Below, piece after piece: positions 12,175-24,700 of a stretch of DNA of 64,000 nt. The position numbers and the translations under genes are program-made. This DNA is from Nilaparvata lugens (Eukaryota > Arthropoda > Insecta > Hemiptera > Delphacidae), in assembly GCF_014356525.2 (NCBI RefSeq), contig NC_052508.1, positions 42,449,858 through 42,513,857 of the forward strand, in the 5' to 3' direction. Positions within the stretch are counted from its first letter, which is position 1. The number at the start of each line of letters is the position of its first letter. Below the pieces are notes generated by a model. It worked only from the letters and a program-made list of their open reading frames with translations. It was not told the origin of the DNA and ran no database searches.

Positions 12175-13767
12175 AGTGTATGTGCGTCTGTGTACACGAT
12201 ATCTCATCTCCCAATTAACGGAATGACTTGAAATTCGGAATGTAAGGTCCTTACAATATAAGGATCCGACACGAACAATTTCGATCAAATGCAATTCAAG
12301 ATGGCGGCTGAAATGGCAAAAATGTTGTCAAAAACAAGGTTTTTCGTGATTTTCTCGGAAACCGCTCCAACGATTTTGATCAAATTCATACCTAAAATAG
12401 TCATTGATAAGCTCTATCAACTGTCACAAGTCCCATATCTGTAAAAATTTCAGGAGCTCCGCCCCATTAATGCAGATGGAATCCCAATTATCAGGCTTCA
12501 GATACAATTGAAACAAAAAAAATCAAGTGGAATAGATTGAGCATGAGAATCTCTACAATTAATGTTTTGTAACATTTTCACCTAAAATTAAAAATAAGCT
12601 CAAAATTCGAGAAAATGTGATTATCCAATTCCAAACTGTTGGCAACTGTTGATTCTATTGAATGATTCACTGTGAAGAGATAGCAGACTTCGTGTGTCTC
12701 CAGCGTTATTGTGTCACCAGCCGGCTCAAGTCTTTGATAGTAGACTTGAGATGAACACTAGCGTCAGGTGATCAATTTTCATATCGGCAAGGAAAGTTGT
12801 GTGAGTGCGCCACACCAGATTTTTTCTCTTGGAATTGTATTGCCGTGCTTTATCACATTCTGCAGCAATTTGAGTTAACATACTACACAGATGCACACTC
12901 AGCCTTCAGAATGGATCGGGGATTTTCAATGTTGATAAATAAAACTATGATTTATAAGCAATCTTTTATTACACCGAATATGAATAATCATCTCTCATAT
13001 TACAAAGAAACACCAAGAAAATAACTAACTGAATAACTAACTACCTACATAACTACTCTGATAATTTTCCCTATTATCGCCCTACAAACTGGACATATTA
13101 ATGGTAACTGGATATCTGTCACCACGCTTCCGTCAGAGTTTGTTACTGAATAGTGGCATTCTTGTGAATAGTGACAATAAATGAATTGCAGCATGCCGTG
13201 CACATATTAGCATGGCCGCATGGACTGCACAGCCTAGTTACCTTGTATCTAGTTACCTTGTACTCTAAGCACAAGTCGCAGCCCTCTCCAGCCAGCTCAC
13301 TCTCTTCCATATGGGCCGCACCAACCTGAAATTGCCATTTTTTGTGTATTGGAATATGGGCTTAAGTACACTCAACAATAGATTTTCATTTTTCGACCGA
13401 ATTTGACTTATGATGCATGATTTTGGACCGCCTTGACGAGTCGAGAAGAATGAAGTGTAGTACGATGAAATCTGAGCATTGTGTCAAAAGTTATAAGTGT
13501 TTGAAATTTTGATTCTTGAGGTGTCCTTAAGCGCGCCTCTCCACTAGGAAATTCTAAAATGAAGTGCATCTAACGGGTGATTCTCATAGAACAGGATCTC
13601 ATGAACTTATGTCATTGTGTGAAATATCAATGTGAGGACAATGTAGTTGGTGATGATGGTTGAAGTTGAAAATTAGGTGTTTTTCACAATACAAGGAGCA
13701 TTGTTGTCAGGTGTACCTGGAAATCTATCTGTAACTTGAATTATACATCAAAATGTTAACAATCGGA
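12171..13767. repeat. Tandem unit 3 (about 1.6 kb)
   Basis: This is the third copy, 1597 bp. It ends at the same AATCGGA as the others but is followed by unique sequence rather than a TG tract. That pattern suggests the array grew by unequal exchange or slippage between TG tracts. Confidence 0.9.
13045..13377 (-). pseudogene. RING-finger relic (unit 3)
   Basis: This is the same relic with an additional 1-bp deletion near 13331 that interrupts the frame before the first Cys pair. It is no longer visible as one open frame. Confidence 0.5.
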
Positions 13768-14226
13768 GGATATTGTTGATCAAATACGAAAATTCATCAA
13801 AATTGATTTTTCCTTCAAATTTCACTCATTTCTGAAAAATCATAACTCAGTACTCATTGGAGATAGAGAGTTCCGAATGATCTCATTTTATTCAAAATTC
13901 TATGATCTAAAAAAAGGCGATGGCAAGTTTTTCTGTCCGATTACGGGATTTGGCAGAAATAGCTGAAAACTGGAAAATGAGCCGAAAATACGAGGTTTTT
14001 GGGCCACTCTGTATCTAGCACAAGGAAATTTTGCATGAAGAAATTGGTTCTGTACTTTTCTTATGTAACCAAATAATATATTAAAAAATCAGAATTACAA
14101 TATAAATTGCAAGCACACCCCCTTTTTTTATGTTTATATTGACTGGACTAATATAAAAAGCTTGGCATCAGCTGTTAAAAAATGGATTGCACGTGTTTGC
14201 GGCGCATAAATCTGTACGCACCTCAA
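13768..14226. other. Non-coding flank of the tandem array
   Basis: No domain-bearing frame. The texture resembles diverged repetitive DNA, but I could not match it to another segment in the window. Confidence 0.4.
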
Positions 14227-14368
14227 GGTCCATGTTATACGAGCGCTGATAACTTGACTTAGCAATGTTACTTTTATAGTGCGCACTAACAACGCTGTGT
14301 ATAACTTGGTTCAGCGCTGCCAGCGCCGCGTTAACGCCGCGGCTTTAGCGCTCGTATAACATGGGCTC
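14227..14368. mobile_element. Small MITE-like element with CATGTTATACGAGCGCT inverted ends
   Basis: The left end holds CCATGTTATACGAGCGCT (14230-14247) and the right end its exact complement AGCGCTCGTATAACATGG (14347-14364). The interior is GC-richer than its surroundings and contains GCGC-type palindromes (AGCGCTGCCAGCGCCGCG). There is no clear target duplication. The size (~140 bp) fits a MITE. Confidence 0.6.
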
Positions 14369-14371
14369 TAG

Positions 14372-14415
14372 GCAATACCTACTATTACTATTACTAAAGT
14401 AATAGTAGGTATTGC
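14372..14415. repeat. Perfect 17-bp-arm hairpin
   Basis: GCAATACCTACTATTAC (14372-14388) pairs exactly with GTAATAGTAGGTATTGC (14399-14415) across a 10-nt loop. It lies immediately right of the inverted-repeat element. Confidence 0.85.
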
Positions 14416-16910
14416 TTTAGGTGTACAAAATGTTCTATTAGAAGAGCTGTGGTATAACGTTAAACATAGCCCAATATAAGTGTTTTTCTCAGCATTTACG
14501 AGAACAAAAAACGTTCAAATTAGGTACAAAGTTTCAACTAGGGTCTAAAAATATTATGTTGAAAGGTGCCCAATATTTCACCGAAGATACACTCAAAATC
14601 TGGCGTTTTCCAACGTTTTTCTATATTTTTCGGTTTTTCATTAATTTATGGACAGAAATTGTTTAAATCTGATCCACAGGTCCGTGTAATATTTTTTCAA
14701 GTTCAGAGTAAGTGTTTTTCCAGGGTTTTCAGGAACAACTGAATTTGAATGTGTAAACTTGAGGTAATTTCGGTAATAAATCAGAGGGATTCTCTCCTCC
14801 AGTTTTTCATTTAGTTTTCTATGCATATTTCTTCATTTCTCGGAAAATTCATACTTGAGAGTTTGATATGAATGTTTTGTAAGTTAACCACGTCATTCCT
14901 ATAATCACGTATAAGCCTGTGGTACTTTTCTGTGAGCTGTTTAATTCTCATTGATTGAATAAATAAATTCCTATTCAAATTTTAAAGGCCTGAACTGAAT
15001 ACAATAATTTTCATAATATCCTAACAGAATCTCTACAGAGATATATTTATTCATACCAATAGAAACACGATCTTTTCCATCCTGCACTACATAATTCTAA
15101 TTGAACAGTTCCTGAAAGTCTCTTTTGACTTTTTGATGGAAAGGAGCATGCCCATATGAAAAATGCAGACGAGCGAAGCGAGCCTGCCGACTAGTCTCAA
15201 ATAGTTCCATCAATAAAACCTATAATATTGTACTTTGAAATTTTTCAATTCACTTAAGTTTTTTATATTATTGCTGCTGGATCCACCTTGATCCGCCACG
15301 CCACTGCATGTAATTCCATGACCCCTGGACCCCGGCAGTGTCAATTGGACTCTATGAAGCTATGAATGACTGGGAAAACCAGGCGTGATTTAAGGAAATC
15401 CATAGAGTAAGTGCATTAAATATAATATATTATGTCTGTTTACTCGCAAAAACTCCGGCACTCGGAGCGAGCGAGGAGCTTGGTTGTCGGGTTCGGTGAC
15501 GCAATTTTGGGCTCATTTAATAGAAAGCTTTTGAAATGTCAAAGCCTCTTGTCATTTTTTTCCAAAGTGTTTCCTCAATCTCATATAAACTTATGGTTCG
15601 TATATTGGTAGAATTCTCTTGTGAGGGAGCAAATTCTGCCAATTTTCATCAAAATAATTAGTGAATCACTCAGTAATTGCACTCTAATCAAACACAATTC
15701 AAATACCGTATTCATTTTTATCGCTTTCTGATCAAACCATGGATATTTTTTGATGCTCCTTCATAATATGAAAGAAGTATCGTAATATGCCATGATATGA
15801 ATAACAATTCGGAGAATCATCATGTATTGGAGAATCATCTTCAAAATTTCTAATTAACAACATCATTCAGTAATATTTTGTTCTGTTAGAATAAGATTCA
15901 ATGAATAACATTCAAGTGAACAAGGTTTTAGTATTGGAAATTGTTATGAAGGTATTCATAAACAAGAAGATACAGAATATTGAGTGATAAATTGAGTAAT
16001 TTATTCTGGTTCTGGAATGAAGAATTTATTTTGATTGAATTCAAACAGAAATGGAGGTTGATGTTATTAAAGCAAGAAATACTTGCAAACTTCTATATTA
16101 TAATAATTCTCATTACTTCATTGTAGCAGATATAACAGCAACAAAGGTTGGACCATGATGAAATGTTTTTGTAGAGGTTTCCATAATTAAATTCGTACTC
16201 GCTGAATTGCGACCTGGTGAGTTAAGGAGGCTATTCCTTTCTCTCTCACTCATATTCCCTTCATCTATCTCTTCCTCTATCCCCAAATACTCATTTTATC
16301 ATCCTTATTCCATCTTATTCTCTTTCTCCATGCATCTCACTCGTGGCAAGATTTGTGTTGGAGCAGCGGGAAGCTGTGAAAATGAGAAGGTTAATAAGAG
16401 GTCTCTGATAATTTATAATTTCAAGGGTTGTCGGATGTTGAGCCACCTTGCGGCAACTCTGCTCAACTCAAATTGACTGCTGGCTGTTTCAGTGGATGGA
16501 TATTGCATTATTCTTGGCTACTATTATAATGCACCACTCACCAGTCGATAGATTCAGCAATTCCACTGTTTCACAGTTAGTTACAGCTTTCCACGAAATC
16601 ATCTTTGTGTTGCGAACAATGTGCGGTATCATGTTATTCAAAACCAACCAATGCCAAAAGTTCGTTGCAGTTTATTTACCGTTCGTTCGTACAGGGCAGT
16701 AGAAGGCTCATTATTGTTATATTATTTGAACTAATTCTGTGAACATGAATTCATAATTTATTCATGGACTCTGAAAACTACCTCACGAGGTTTGAGGGAT
16801 TAAATAAAATTTGACATCGATACATTAGTTGTTTGACCTATCACAGTTTGATTTGAGATAAAAATTATGCAACAATATGGTGCCAAGTATAGAACAATAT
16901 GTGGTATCAG
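14416..16910. other. Non-coding stretch
   Basis: No recognisable gene. Short GAGCGAAGCGAGC-type motifs near 15172 and 15455 recur elsewhere in the window and suggest old repeat debris. Frames at 16207-16476 and 16448-16702 show no domain. Confidence 0.4.
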
Positions 16911-17163
16911 GTACAACAAATGAACAAATACAAAGCTACATGTTCTATTTGTTTGAAGGAAAGTTGATAACCTTTAGGCTCCTGAACCTATTCCGGAGTT
17001 TACTATCTATTCAAATTCTAGAGAATATAATGAACAATTTATAGAGAGGTACAACAAATGAACAAATACAAAGCTACATGTTCTATTTGTTTGAAGGAAA
17101 GTTGATAACCTTTAGGCTCCTGAACCTATTCCAGAGTTTACTATCTATTCAAATTCTAGAGAG
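16911..17163. repeat. Tandem duplication, period 138 bp, two copies
   Basis: A block beginning GTACAACAAATGAACAAATA at 16911 recurs at 17049, almost identical for about 114 bp (one visible change, TTCCGGAG to TTCCAGAG). This is a recent local duplication. Confidence 0.9.
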
Positions 17164-20100
17164 ATATAATAGTTTGTTAGAGTTCGTCTGTTTTTACTAT
17201 GACAATCATTTCAAATGAAATGAGGACGTATTAATGAATGAATCGTAAATATTAAAAATCAAAAATCAATGTTCTTGATGATTTTTTTTTCAAAATGTGT
17301 AATAAAAAAAAAACATCGAACTGACTTTCCATTAGTTATTTATATTTGATTCTCTTTGTACTTATGTCAGTGAACTAAGTATGAATTCACAAAATTTGCA
17401 AACGAAAATATTAACTTCTAGTGTCACTCATTGTAGCCTTTATCAATAAGCTAATAAGAGGATAATTATCATTACTGCATCAAATAATGTATGCTAGGTA
17501 TTTCACGTTGGATTATATAGTATTCCACCTTAAATTTACTTTTGATTAGATTACGCATCAACCAGCATAATTGAATTCAGTAGATAACTCAGATTTAAAA
17601 ATAACGTTAAAAAAATTAACGTTAACGTTACTGATGGTGACCACATTTGTAACTTATATTCAAGTATCCTAGTTTTATTATCAATTCTTCAGTCAACACT
17701 CTCATACAAAGAGATCAATAGCCAACAATTCAGATCAGGGAAGCCGCACTTTATTGTCTTCCCAAGCGTGAGATCCGATAATCATATTTTTGCAGCCCCA
17801 ACTTGATATGAGAGCTTGAATGTGAAGTGAAAAGCACTCACCTTACGAAAACAACACTCGCGCCCAAATTCCTGCGGCTTATAAAAGTTTAATAATTTTC
17901 CCTCGGTTGTTTATTGATGGGAAACTTACTGTTCATTCTACTCATTGTACGACGCATTGATGTCTGTTGATATGTATTTTATATGGCTGTTGTTCCGTTT
18001 ATCCGTGAGCCGGTGAGGAGGTTTTGTTTACAACAAATAAATTGTTTGGCACAGCAGCTACGAGAACCTTAACCCCTTCTCTTCTTCCTTGCTCTGTCCA
18101 TCTCCTTCTTCTGCGTTTCCCATTCCCTTCTTTCTCGGTTGGAGAAGCGTGATAAAATCTGGACAGAAACGCATCGTATGCTGGCTGGCTTTTATCACCG
18201 ACGTAAAATATATGGCATGCTCCTTTATGCTTCATATTTGCAGCACGTAGTGTATTGTGGCAGGCAGCACAATGCCTCAGTCCCCATTTGTTTTTACATG
18301 AAATAGTGGACCTGTTTGTATCATTCAACTTTCCACTTACACAACTGCTCACTTGATTCACTCTGCTTGTTTAATTTTGATTGTAAATTTTTTCCATTAT
18401 TGTATCGTTTATTGTTCGTTCAATTTTCATATTTGATCTATAAAACCAACGAAATATAGACGAATAAAGTTCAAAAACTCATACACAAACTTATCTGGAA
18501 AACTTTGAAATAAATGAATCTGCTAGGAGTCAGAAATCAAAAGAAACATCATCTATCAGTATTGGTTGCATTATTCATTCATTCATTTATACATTATGAT
18601 TGGTATATTGTGGCCACAAAATGAATTGTATTGGTATACTCTACAACAGGCTGGAAAAACCTGGTTAGAAATTAACAGTTGTTGAAATTTATTCATTATT
18701 ATCTTATTGGACCAATTCATACACTTCAAGTTCAGCTTCAAATAGAATATCAAGCTTTTTAAATCAGTGTATTCTCTTTGAATGCGTGGAGAGCAAATAT
18801 TTATAATATGGTTACATGATATTGAGAACTGCGAAATTATTTGTAGACTATATTAAACTGATTTTGAATCTAATGTTCATTATGCTCATATTATTCTCAA
18901 ATGCCAATTTATCCTTCCTCCTACTTTCAATGAAATCCCAGCTATCATGTTCTCTTCAACTGCAGGAGAAAAATTAACCTTATGGACATTACATTGATAA
19001 AAATGATTATGACATTCAAATTTCGGTTGAAATCATGTCGTCTATTTGAGTTGGGGAATCTTCAATTCTCCTAGAATCAATGGAATTTGGAACAATGAGT
19101 GATTGATATACTTCAGACGAAGAAATGTTAGATAGGAAGATAATGATGACAAAGAAGAGAAAAAATGAAGACTATAAACAGCAGAGAAATTCCTATGTAA
19201 TACTGTTCAGAGAAATTTCAATCATTTTTGTATCGGAAGTTCATTCACAGAATTTGTTCCACCATTATCTCCCCTCCACTGAAGAATTCTCGTAACATGC
19301 ACTCACTACATCGAAACGTTTACGTCGAACGCTCACAATTGCGATGCCAATGCTCTCATATTCTTTCCAATATGTTCAAATGCTACACCAATATCTTATT
19401 CACGATTCTTCCATTTCCACTCATATCCACAAATAATGAAACAATATCACTTTCTACTCCACATCATTCACATTCGGGGTCGTTTTCTTTCTACAACATT
19501 GTATTTTACCAACAACCATGACCGACTAACATAGTTTTGTTCTTCTATGGGTATGATTTATTAATTATTTTGATAGTTGATGAGAATGATGTATGATGAA
19601 CGGTAATTTCGTTCAAGAATCTAGACGAAAAACACCCCAAGAGAAAGAAATGACTAAATTTTTCGATTTTTCATAGTTCCATTTCTCACTTCCGTCAACT
19701 TGGTAGATTTGGAGAGAATAATAAATAATGAAATATCCCATCTTATGGGTCGTTTATATTCCAAATTTCAAACCAAATTTTTGTCAATTCGGGCCGATTA
19801 TTGTCAACTACTGTCCATTATTACTGTTTTGGCCGGGTGAGAGTGAAAGAATGGCACAGTATGAGAGACTGAAATAACTACAGTATGAAGAGAGGAATAG
19901 CTACTAGACTATCGGCATCAGTTAACAGTGGAACTTGGAAAATACCATGGGAGAACTTATATGCTATCTTCTCTCTTCATGATTTAACTTTGTCGTCATT
20001 ATGATTTAATGTTGTCATTTGACATTATAAGATGTGACATTATAAATATTTTTCCAATGTTTGGACATTCGGAGGTAGGGAATGTGGAACTTGGTGATCT

Positions 20101-20449
20101 TGTCTGTGGTCCTTCGAAATCCAAGTCCCACAGTGCTTATTATTATTATTATTATTTTATTTTTTTGTAGCCAGTGTAGTTTACTGTTATTCTTTATAAC
20201 TCTTTAAAATTCTTTATAACTTGGTATTTAATTGCTTTGCTATAGTGTATCTACCTTTTAGTTTTACTAACTTTTAGTCATTAATTATAACTGGCTGTTT
20301 CTGCAGCCAATTATTTGTTATTCTGCCTATAATATCAACATTTGCTCATATCTTTTTTCAATCTGTATTTTCTCAATTTAATTCAGTTTAATATAATATC
20401 AATTTTCATAATTTAGTTTATCGATTTTAAATTCAGCGAATTACGCCAG
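17164..20449. other. Non-coding stretch
   Basis: There is no supported gene. A 120-codon minus frame at 17999-18361 is Cys- and Arg-containing but shows no domain or splice context I can defend. An ATT microsatellite lies near 20138-20160. Confidence 0.4.
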
Positions 20450-20591
20450 GCCCTCACAAACACAGGCTTTTGCCTACATGTGAGTCTCTCATAACGTAAG
20501 GTTTTATATAAGTGTACTGTAACTGTACTGTATTATTTGTAAATTGTGAGAATAAAAATTTGATTTGATTTGATTTGATTTGATTTGATTC
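20450..20591 (+). mobile_element. LINE 3' end with (TTGAT)n tail
   Basis: An AATAAAAA signal at 20550-20557 is followed by six TTGAT repeats (20559-20590). This arrangement is the same type as the 3' end at 8295-8320 and indicates a 5'-truncated LINE (or a SINE using a LINE 3' end). No coding part was recognised, and the left border is approximate. Confidence 0.55.
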
Positions 20592-20879
20592 ATTGCTACA
20601 GTTGAGAAGGGAGTTAGAAAGAAGAGTTGAATTGAATAATTACTTTTATTTTAACCTGAGAGATGGAATGAGAAAGTCAAACAGAGAGATTGAATAAGAG
20701 GGAAGCTGAGAGAATGGAAATGTTTGGCCGAGCAAAAAGAAGGAGTCATTCATTTTGCGGAAAGGTGAGAAGAGAAAGAAGAACAAGGAGAGAAAGTGAT
20801 GAAGCCAAAATGCGGCTGGGAGAAATAAAGCGGAATAAAGGTGGCTGCTCTAATTTATTCAGTTGAATTTGAGCTCGAG

Positions 20880-21480
20880 CAGGTGCTGCTATCTGGTGGA
20901 TGGTGGGGAAGCCTCTGCAGCAGCCCAACACAAAGTAACTTTTTTCTTTGGCTTTGAAATGCCTTAATATTTTAACCGCCGCTTGCACGAGAAATGAGAA
21001 TTAAACGTTTGCTCCACTCCGTCGAGTAGACAGACGAAATTTCCCGCCCATAGTTTTCCCGCGCGTCTAGGCGTTCGCTTCACATGGGAACTAGTCCGGC
21101 AATTACCACCATATGTAACTCACCTCCTGCGCGCTACCTACCGCCCTGACTATTTTATAAGGAAGAGCAATGAAGAATCTTCCTATCGCGACCTGTTAAT
21201 CACACGTACACACAAGAAAACGGCACAGTGCTATCTCCTTCCCCCTCCTTACAACCATCACCAACCCAACATGTCACTCTCAAGATTTAATTATTGAGAT
21301 CTCAGCGGTGTCATTTTTTCCCGCCAAATCTGTCCGAGCTCCTCATCTGTCAGCAAAGCACTGTGTTCTTTTCAACTTCTTGGAAGGCAAGTCCCAGGCG
21401 ATTTTTCCGCCCCACTCTTTTGACCCGACATCCATAAGGCGCTGTGTGTAAGATGGCGTCATTTCTGTTGCCCTGATCCT
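20880..21480. promoter_or_regulatory. CpG-richer stretch with three E2F-like sites
   Basis: This segment is visibly richer in CG dinucleotides than its surroundings. It contains ATTTCCCGCCC (21039-21049), TTTTCCCGCGCG (21054-21065) and TTTTCCCGCCAAA (21316-21328), all close to the E2F consensus. An AAGATGGCGTC motif lies at about 21452-21462, which resembles YY1/Pho-type or start-region motifs. It may be a promoter or 5' exon of a gene whose body is not recognisable here. No transcript evidence is available, so this is inference. Confidence 0.3.
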
Positions 21481-21762
21481 ACGATCCATTTATTATTTTG
21501 AGTAAGCGAATTCCCGGCAGTGGTGCAGAGAAAATTATATGTTGCGGAAAATGACGTGTTCCTTTTCTGTTTGGCTGTTGGCTGTTGAAGCTTGAACTAA
21601 AAAATGGTTAAGAGAGAATACCAGTTTGGTTCTTATGAAACCAAACATTTTTCCAGAATAAAGCAGGAATTCTTTGTAGTTCGTGGATCTTCCTCCAAAT
21701 CAAAGTAAGGTAATAATTATTATTATTATCAGAAGTTAAGAATTTCAAGCATGATAATAATT

Positions 21763-21772
21763 ATATATATAT

Positions 21773-21811
<39 letters not shown>
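21763..21811. repeat. (TA)n microsatellite
   Basis: A near-pure TA tract directly precedes the foldback element. Confidence 0.95.
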
Positions 21812-21815
<4 letters not shown>

Positions 21816-22218
21816 ATAAGGAAAGGTGTAGATTATGAATTGATAGAAAAGAAGAGATTTAATTAGAAATCCAAAATGAAGTAGAATAAAATTAGAAAAT
21901 GGAATTATAGAATTGAATTGGAATTGAATTTATTTTTATTTTAATTCTAATTCTTATTCAGAATTTATTATATATTTGATAGCTGTCAAATCTCTTATTT
22001 ATGATGAAATAAATAAAGAATAAATTTCATCATATATAAGAAATTTCACAGCTATCAAATATATAATAAATTCTGATAAAAATTAAAATAAAAATAAATT
22101 TAATTCCAATTCAATTCTATAATTCCATTTTCTTATTTTATTCTACTTCATTTTGGATTTCTAATTTTAAATCTCCTCTTTTCTATTAATTCATAATTCA
22201 CACCTTTCCTTATCCATA
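21812..22218. mobile_element. Foldback element with about 199-nt arms and 13-nt loop
   Basis: The arms 21812-22010 and 22024-22218 are near-perfect reverse complements, beginning ATGGATAAGGAAAGGTGTAG and ending with its complement. The loop is about 13 nt. A third diverged copy of the same arm lies at 23281-23460 in plus orientation. The structure suits a foldback/MITE remnant. If transcribed it would give a long hairpin RNA. Confidence 0.85.
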
Positions 22219-23280
22219 ACCCACTCAAATTTGAAATCTCCCGCTTGAAATAACCCATCATGGCCCATAATGTTCCTTCAATGAGTGCGCCTCTGTTCGT
22301 CTGTGCTCTATGGTCTACACAACAACTTTACCACGTCTCTGTGGTCACGACCGTTAGAATGTTCAAATCTGCACCACTTCACTTCCTGTTTGATTGACAA
22401 AGGGGGCCCAGCTCCCGGAAACTCTCATTTAAATGTAAGTTTTTAAGTGTTTTTAATTTATCTGTGGCGTGTGTATCCTGTTTATATTTATACTATAAAA
22501 CTTTAAAGTGTTTTCTGTTAAGTGCTATATATAAATATATATTATTGCGAAAAATTATTTGTTTACTGGTCATTAAAGAAAGTTATTGGGCATCAAACAT
22601 AGAGGTCTGTGTTTTTCTACTTAGATTTTTTGCATATTCCAACTTTTTTCTCAAAAACTACTCACACTACAGATTCTAGACTAGTTTTATTCAATTTTTC
22701 AGATATTTTTCCATATGAATCCAGCATAAGTTTTTCAAAAACTAGTCGCCAAACAGTCCAGCATCGGTGTACTTCACCAGAGGAACTGAACTCCGGGTGA
22801 AATCTTTCACTCTGTATAGCTCACTAATGGAGCGTTTATGGATATAAGTTATGTTTATAGGAACTATTTTCTTATTTTTACCTCTACTATCATGTATTAA
22901 ATTATTCTACCATAATTATGAATCACCCTGTATATGAATTAAAACAGGAGACTTAAGACATAAATAGATTAAAAACTTACATTAGAAATGTGGGAAATTT
23001 TCGGGAATTGAGTTCCCTTCCTCAACCGAGCAGACTGCAGTTTGAAATCTGCTGCTACAATTGACAGAAATTTTTGGAAAATGAGTTGCCTTCTTCAACC
23101 GAGCAGTGAGTGGGTACAGTTTGAAATCAAAAGGTCGTGACCACAGAGTACGGAAGGAGAGTCAATTGTAGCAGCAGAGACCACAGATTACGTGGTGCAG
23201 ATGGATGGAGAGAAAAAGGGTACACATTCAGGGGACATTTAGGGGGCGGTTACAAACAGCATATTTAAGATTTGAGTGGG
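22219..23280. other. Region between foldback and third arm copy, with weak inverted repeats
   Basis: AACCCACTCAAAT (22218-22230) and CTCTGTGGTCACGACC (22337-22352) recur as reverse complements at about 23265-23278 and 23130-23146. The unit shared between the two sites is therefore larger than the foldback arm, though diverged in the middle. An imperfect direct repeat (GAGTTCCCTTCCTCAACCGA-type) lies at 23007-23128. No gene was recognised. Confidence 0.5.
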
Positions 23281-23460
23281 TTATGAATAAGGAAAGGTGT
23301 AGCTTATGAATTGATAGAAAAGAGGAGATTTAAAATTAGAAATCAAAAACCAATTAGACTAAAATTGGAGAAAGGAATTGTAGAATTGAACTTGAATGAA
23401 ATTTATTGAACATTTAATATATATATTTGATAGCTGTGAAATTTATTATGAAATTTATTA
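23281..23460 (+). repeat. Third copy of the foldback arm
   Basis: It starts ATGAATAAGGAAAGGTGTAG and follows the arm sequence at 21812, with substitutions and a shortened AT-rich middle. Confidence 0.75.
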
Positions 23461-24210
23461 TTGAAATTTATTTCAATTTAATTGGACAGTTGGTGTAGAG
23501 TTGATAGCTATGGTACTATTGCTGTCTGTTGAGACCAGGACTGGAAGCAGCTCCAAGCACCCAAATAAAAGTAAATTCTTTCATCTTGACATCTATGGAG
23601 GGGTTGTGGGAGGGAGGGTGACAAGGACTTTGACTTTGAAGCATGGAAATATATATATTTTTTTTCAAGTAATCTTCTCATTTTTCTGTGTCACAATGTA
23701 AATAAGTTATTGCTCATACCTATATTTATCAGCATGTAGTGCATTGCCTTATATATTTTTTTTCTCCAATTCTCTACCTAATTACAGTATCTTGATTAAG
23801 TTATCAGCCTTCTGCTTCTTTTTTCTTCTATCAATATTCACTATTCTTGTAGTATGTATATATGCATTAACTGTATAAGTATTTTTATAATTATCAATGG
23901 AGCCGAACTGCCTAGGCCATCTAATATAGTGTTATCTTATCGCTCCATAGCTCTCGACTTCATCACTTGATTATTGTTCTTCTTCTATCTCTTATGATTT
24001 CTATATTTCTTCCATCATTTTCTTCTTTGTGTGTGTGTGACAGTATGAATGTGGTAAGTGTCTTTTTTGTAATGTTCCATTGTTTCGCCGATTCACCCCT
24101 CTCTGCCTTGCTGCTTCGTAGCAGCCACCTTGTCTATACAGCAGGATGATGGCGCGGCCGCGCTAAGTGTCAGCGATTCCCTCAAGCAGGCATTCTCTCC
24201 TTTGGGTCCG

Positions 24211-24475
24211 TATCACAGAGACAAGTTCTCACAGAGACAAGTAGTGTTTTTGAACGATATTAGTGTCACGGAGACAAGTTTCATACGAACAAGTATTTTT
24301 ATAAATGGCAGTCTCACAGGAACAAGTTCCCACAGAGACAAGGTGAGTCTCACAGAGAAAAGGTCAGTCTCACTGGAACAAGTAGTGTCAGTGGAACAAG
24401 AAGAGGGGTAGAGTCCCATTCGAACAAGTTGAGTGTCACAGAGACAAGGTTAGTCTCACAGGAACAAGGTTGGTG
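24211..24475. repeat. Degenerate minisatellite, core GTCTCACAGAGACAAG
   Basis: Roughly ten imperfect copies of a 16-30-bp unit occur, with variants CACAGAGACAAG, CACAGGAACAAG and CACTGGAACAAG, spaced irregularly. The core contains a GTCTC...GAGAC palindrome. A 93-codon frame (24130-24411) runs through it and would encode a degenerate repeat peptide, but I see no gene context for it. Confidence 0.8.
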
Positions 24476-24569
24476 TGGTGTGTTGCCTACACATAAAGAT
24501 GAAGGCATTCCATTTGCTCTAATAAATTGGATGTCATCTGTTTTTTAATATATATATTATGGTGACATG

Positions 24570-24700
24570 AATAGAATAGAATGATTGCCTTTATTTTTCT
24601 TAGAGAGCGAAGTTAGGGCGCAGTCGACCCTCTCTTACACTCAACTCTCTATCAAGTATTATAACAATACAAAAAAAATAATACAAATAATGATGAAAAA
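24570..24700 (-). mobile_element. LINE 3' end with (ATTCT)n tail, minus strand
   Basis: On the minus strand, an AATAAAGGCAATC signal is followed by ATTCTATTCTATT and preceded by a CG-containing UTR. This is a 5'-truncated non-LTR element inserted in minus orientation. The inner border is approximate. Confidence 0.5.

Noticed and set aside
17999..18361. 120-codon minus frame with several Cys and a basic run
   Set aside because: No recognisable domain, no paired Cys pattern that holds up, and no splice or transcript context.
24130..24411. 93-codon repeat protein gene
   Set aside because: The frame follows a degenerate minisatellite and has no start context or neighbouring exon evidence.
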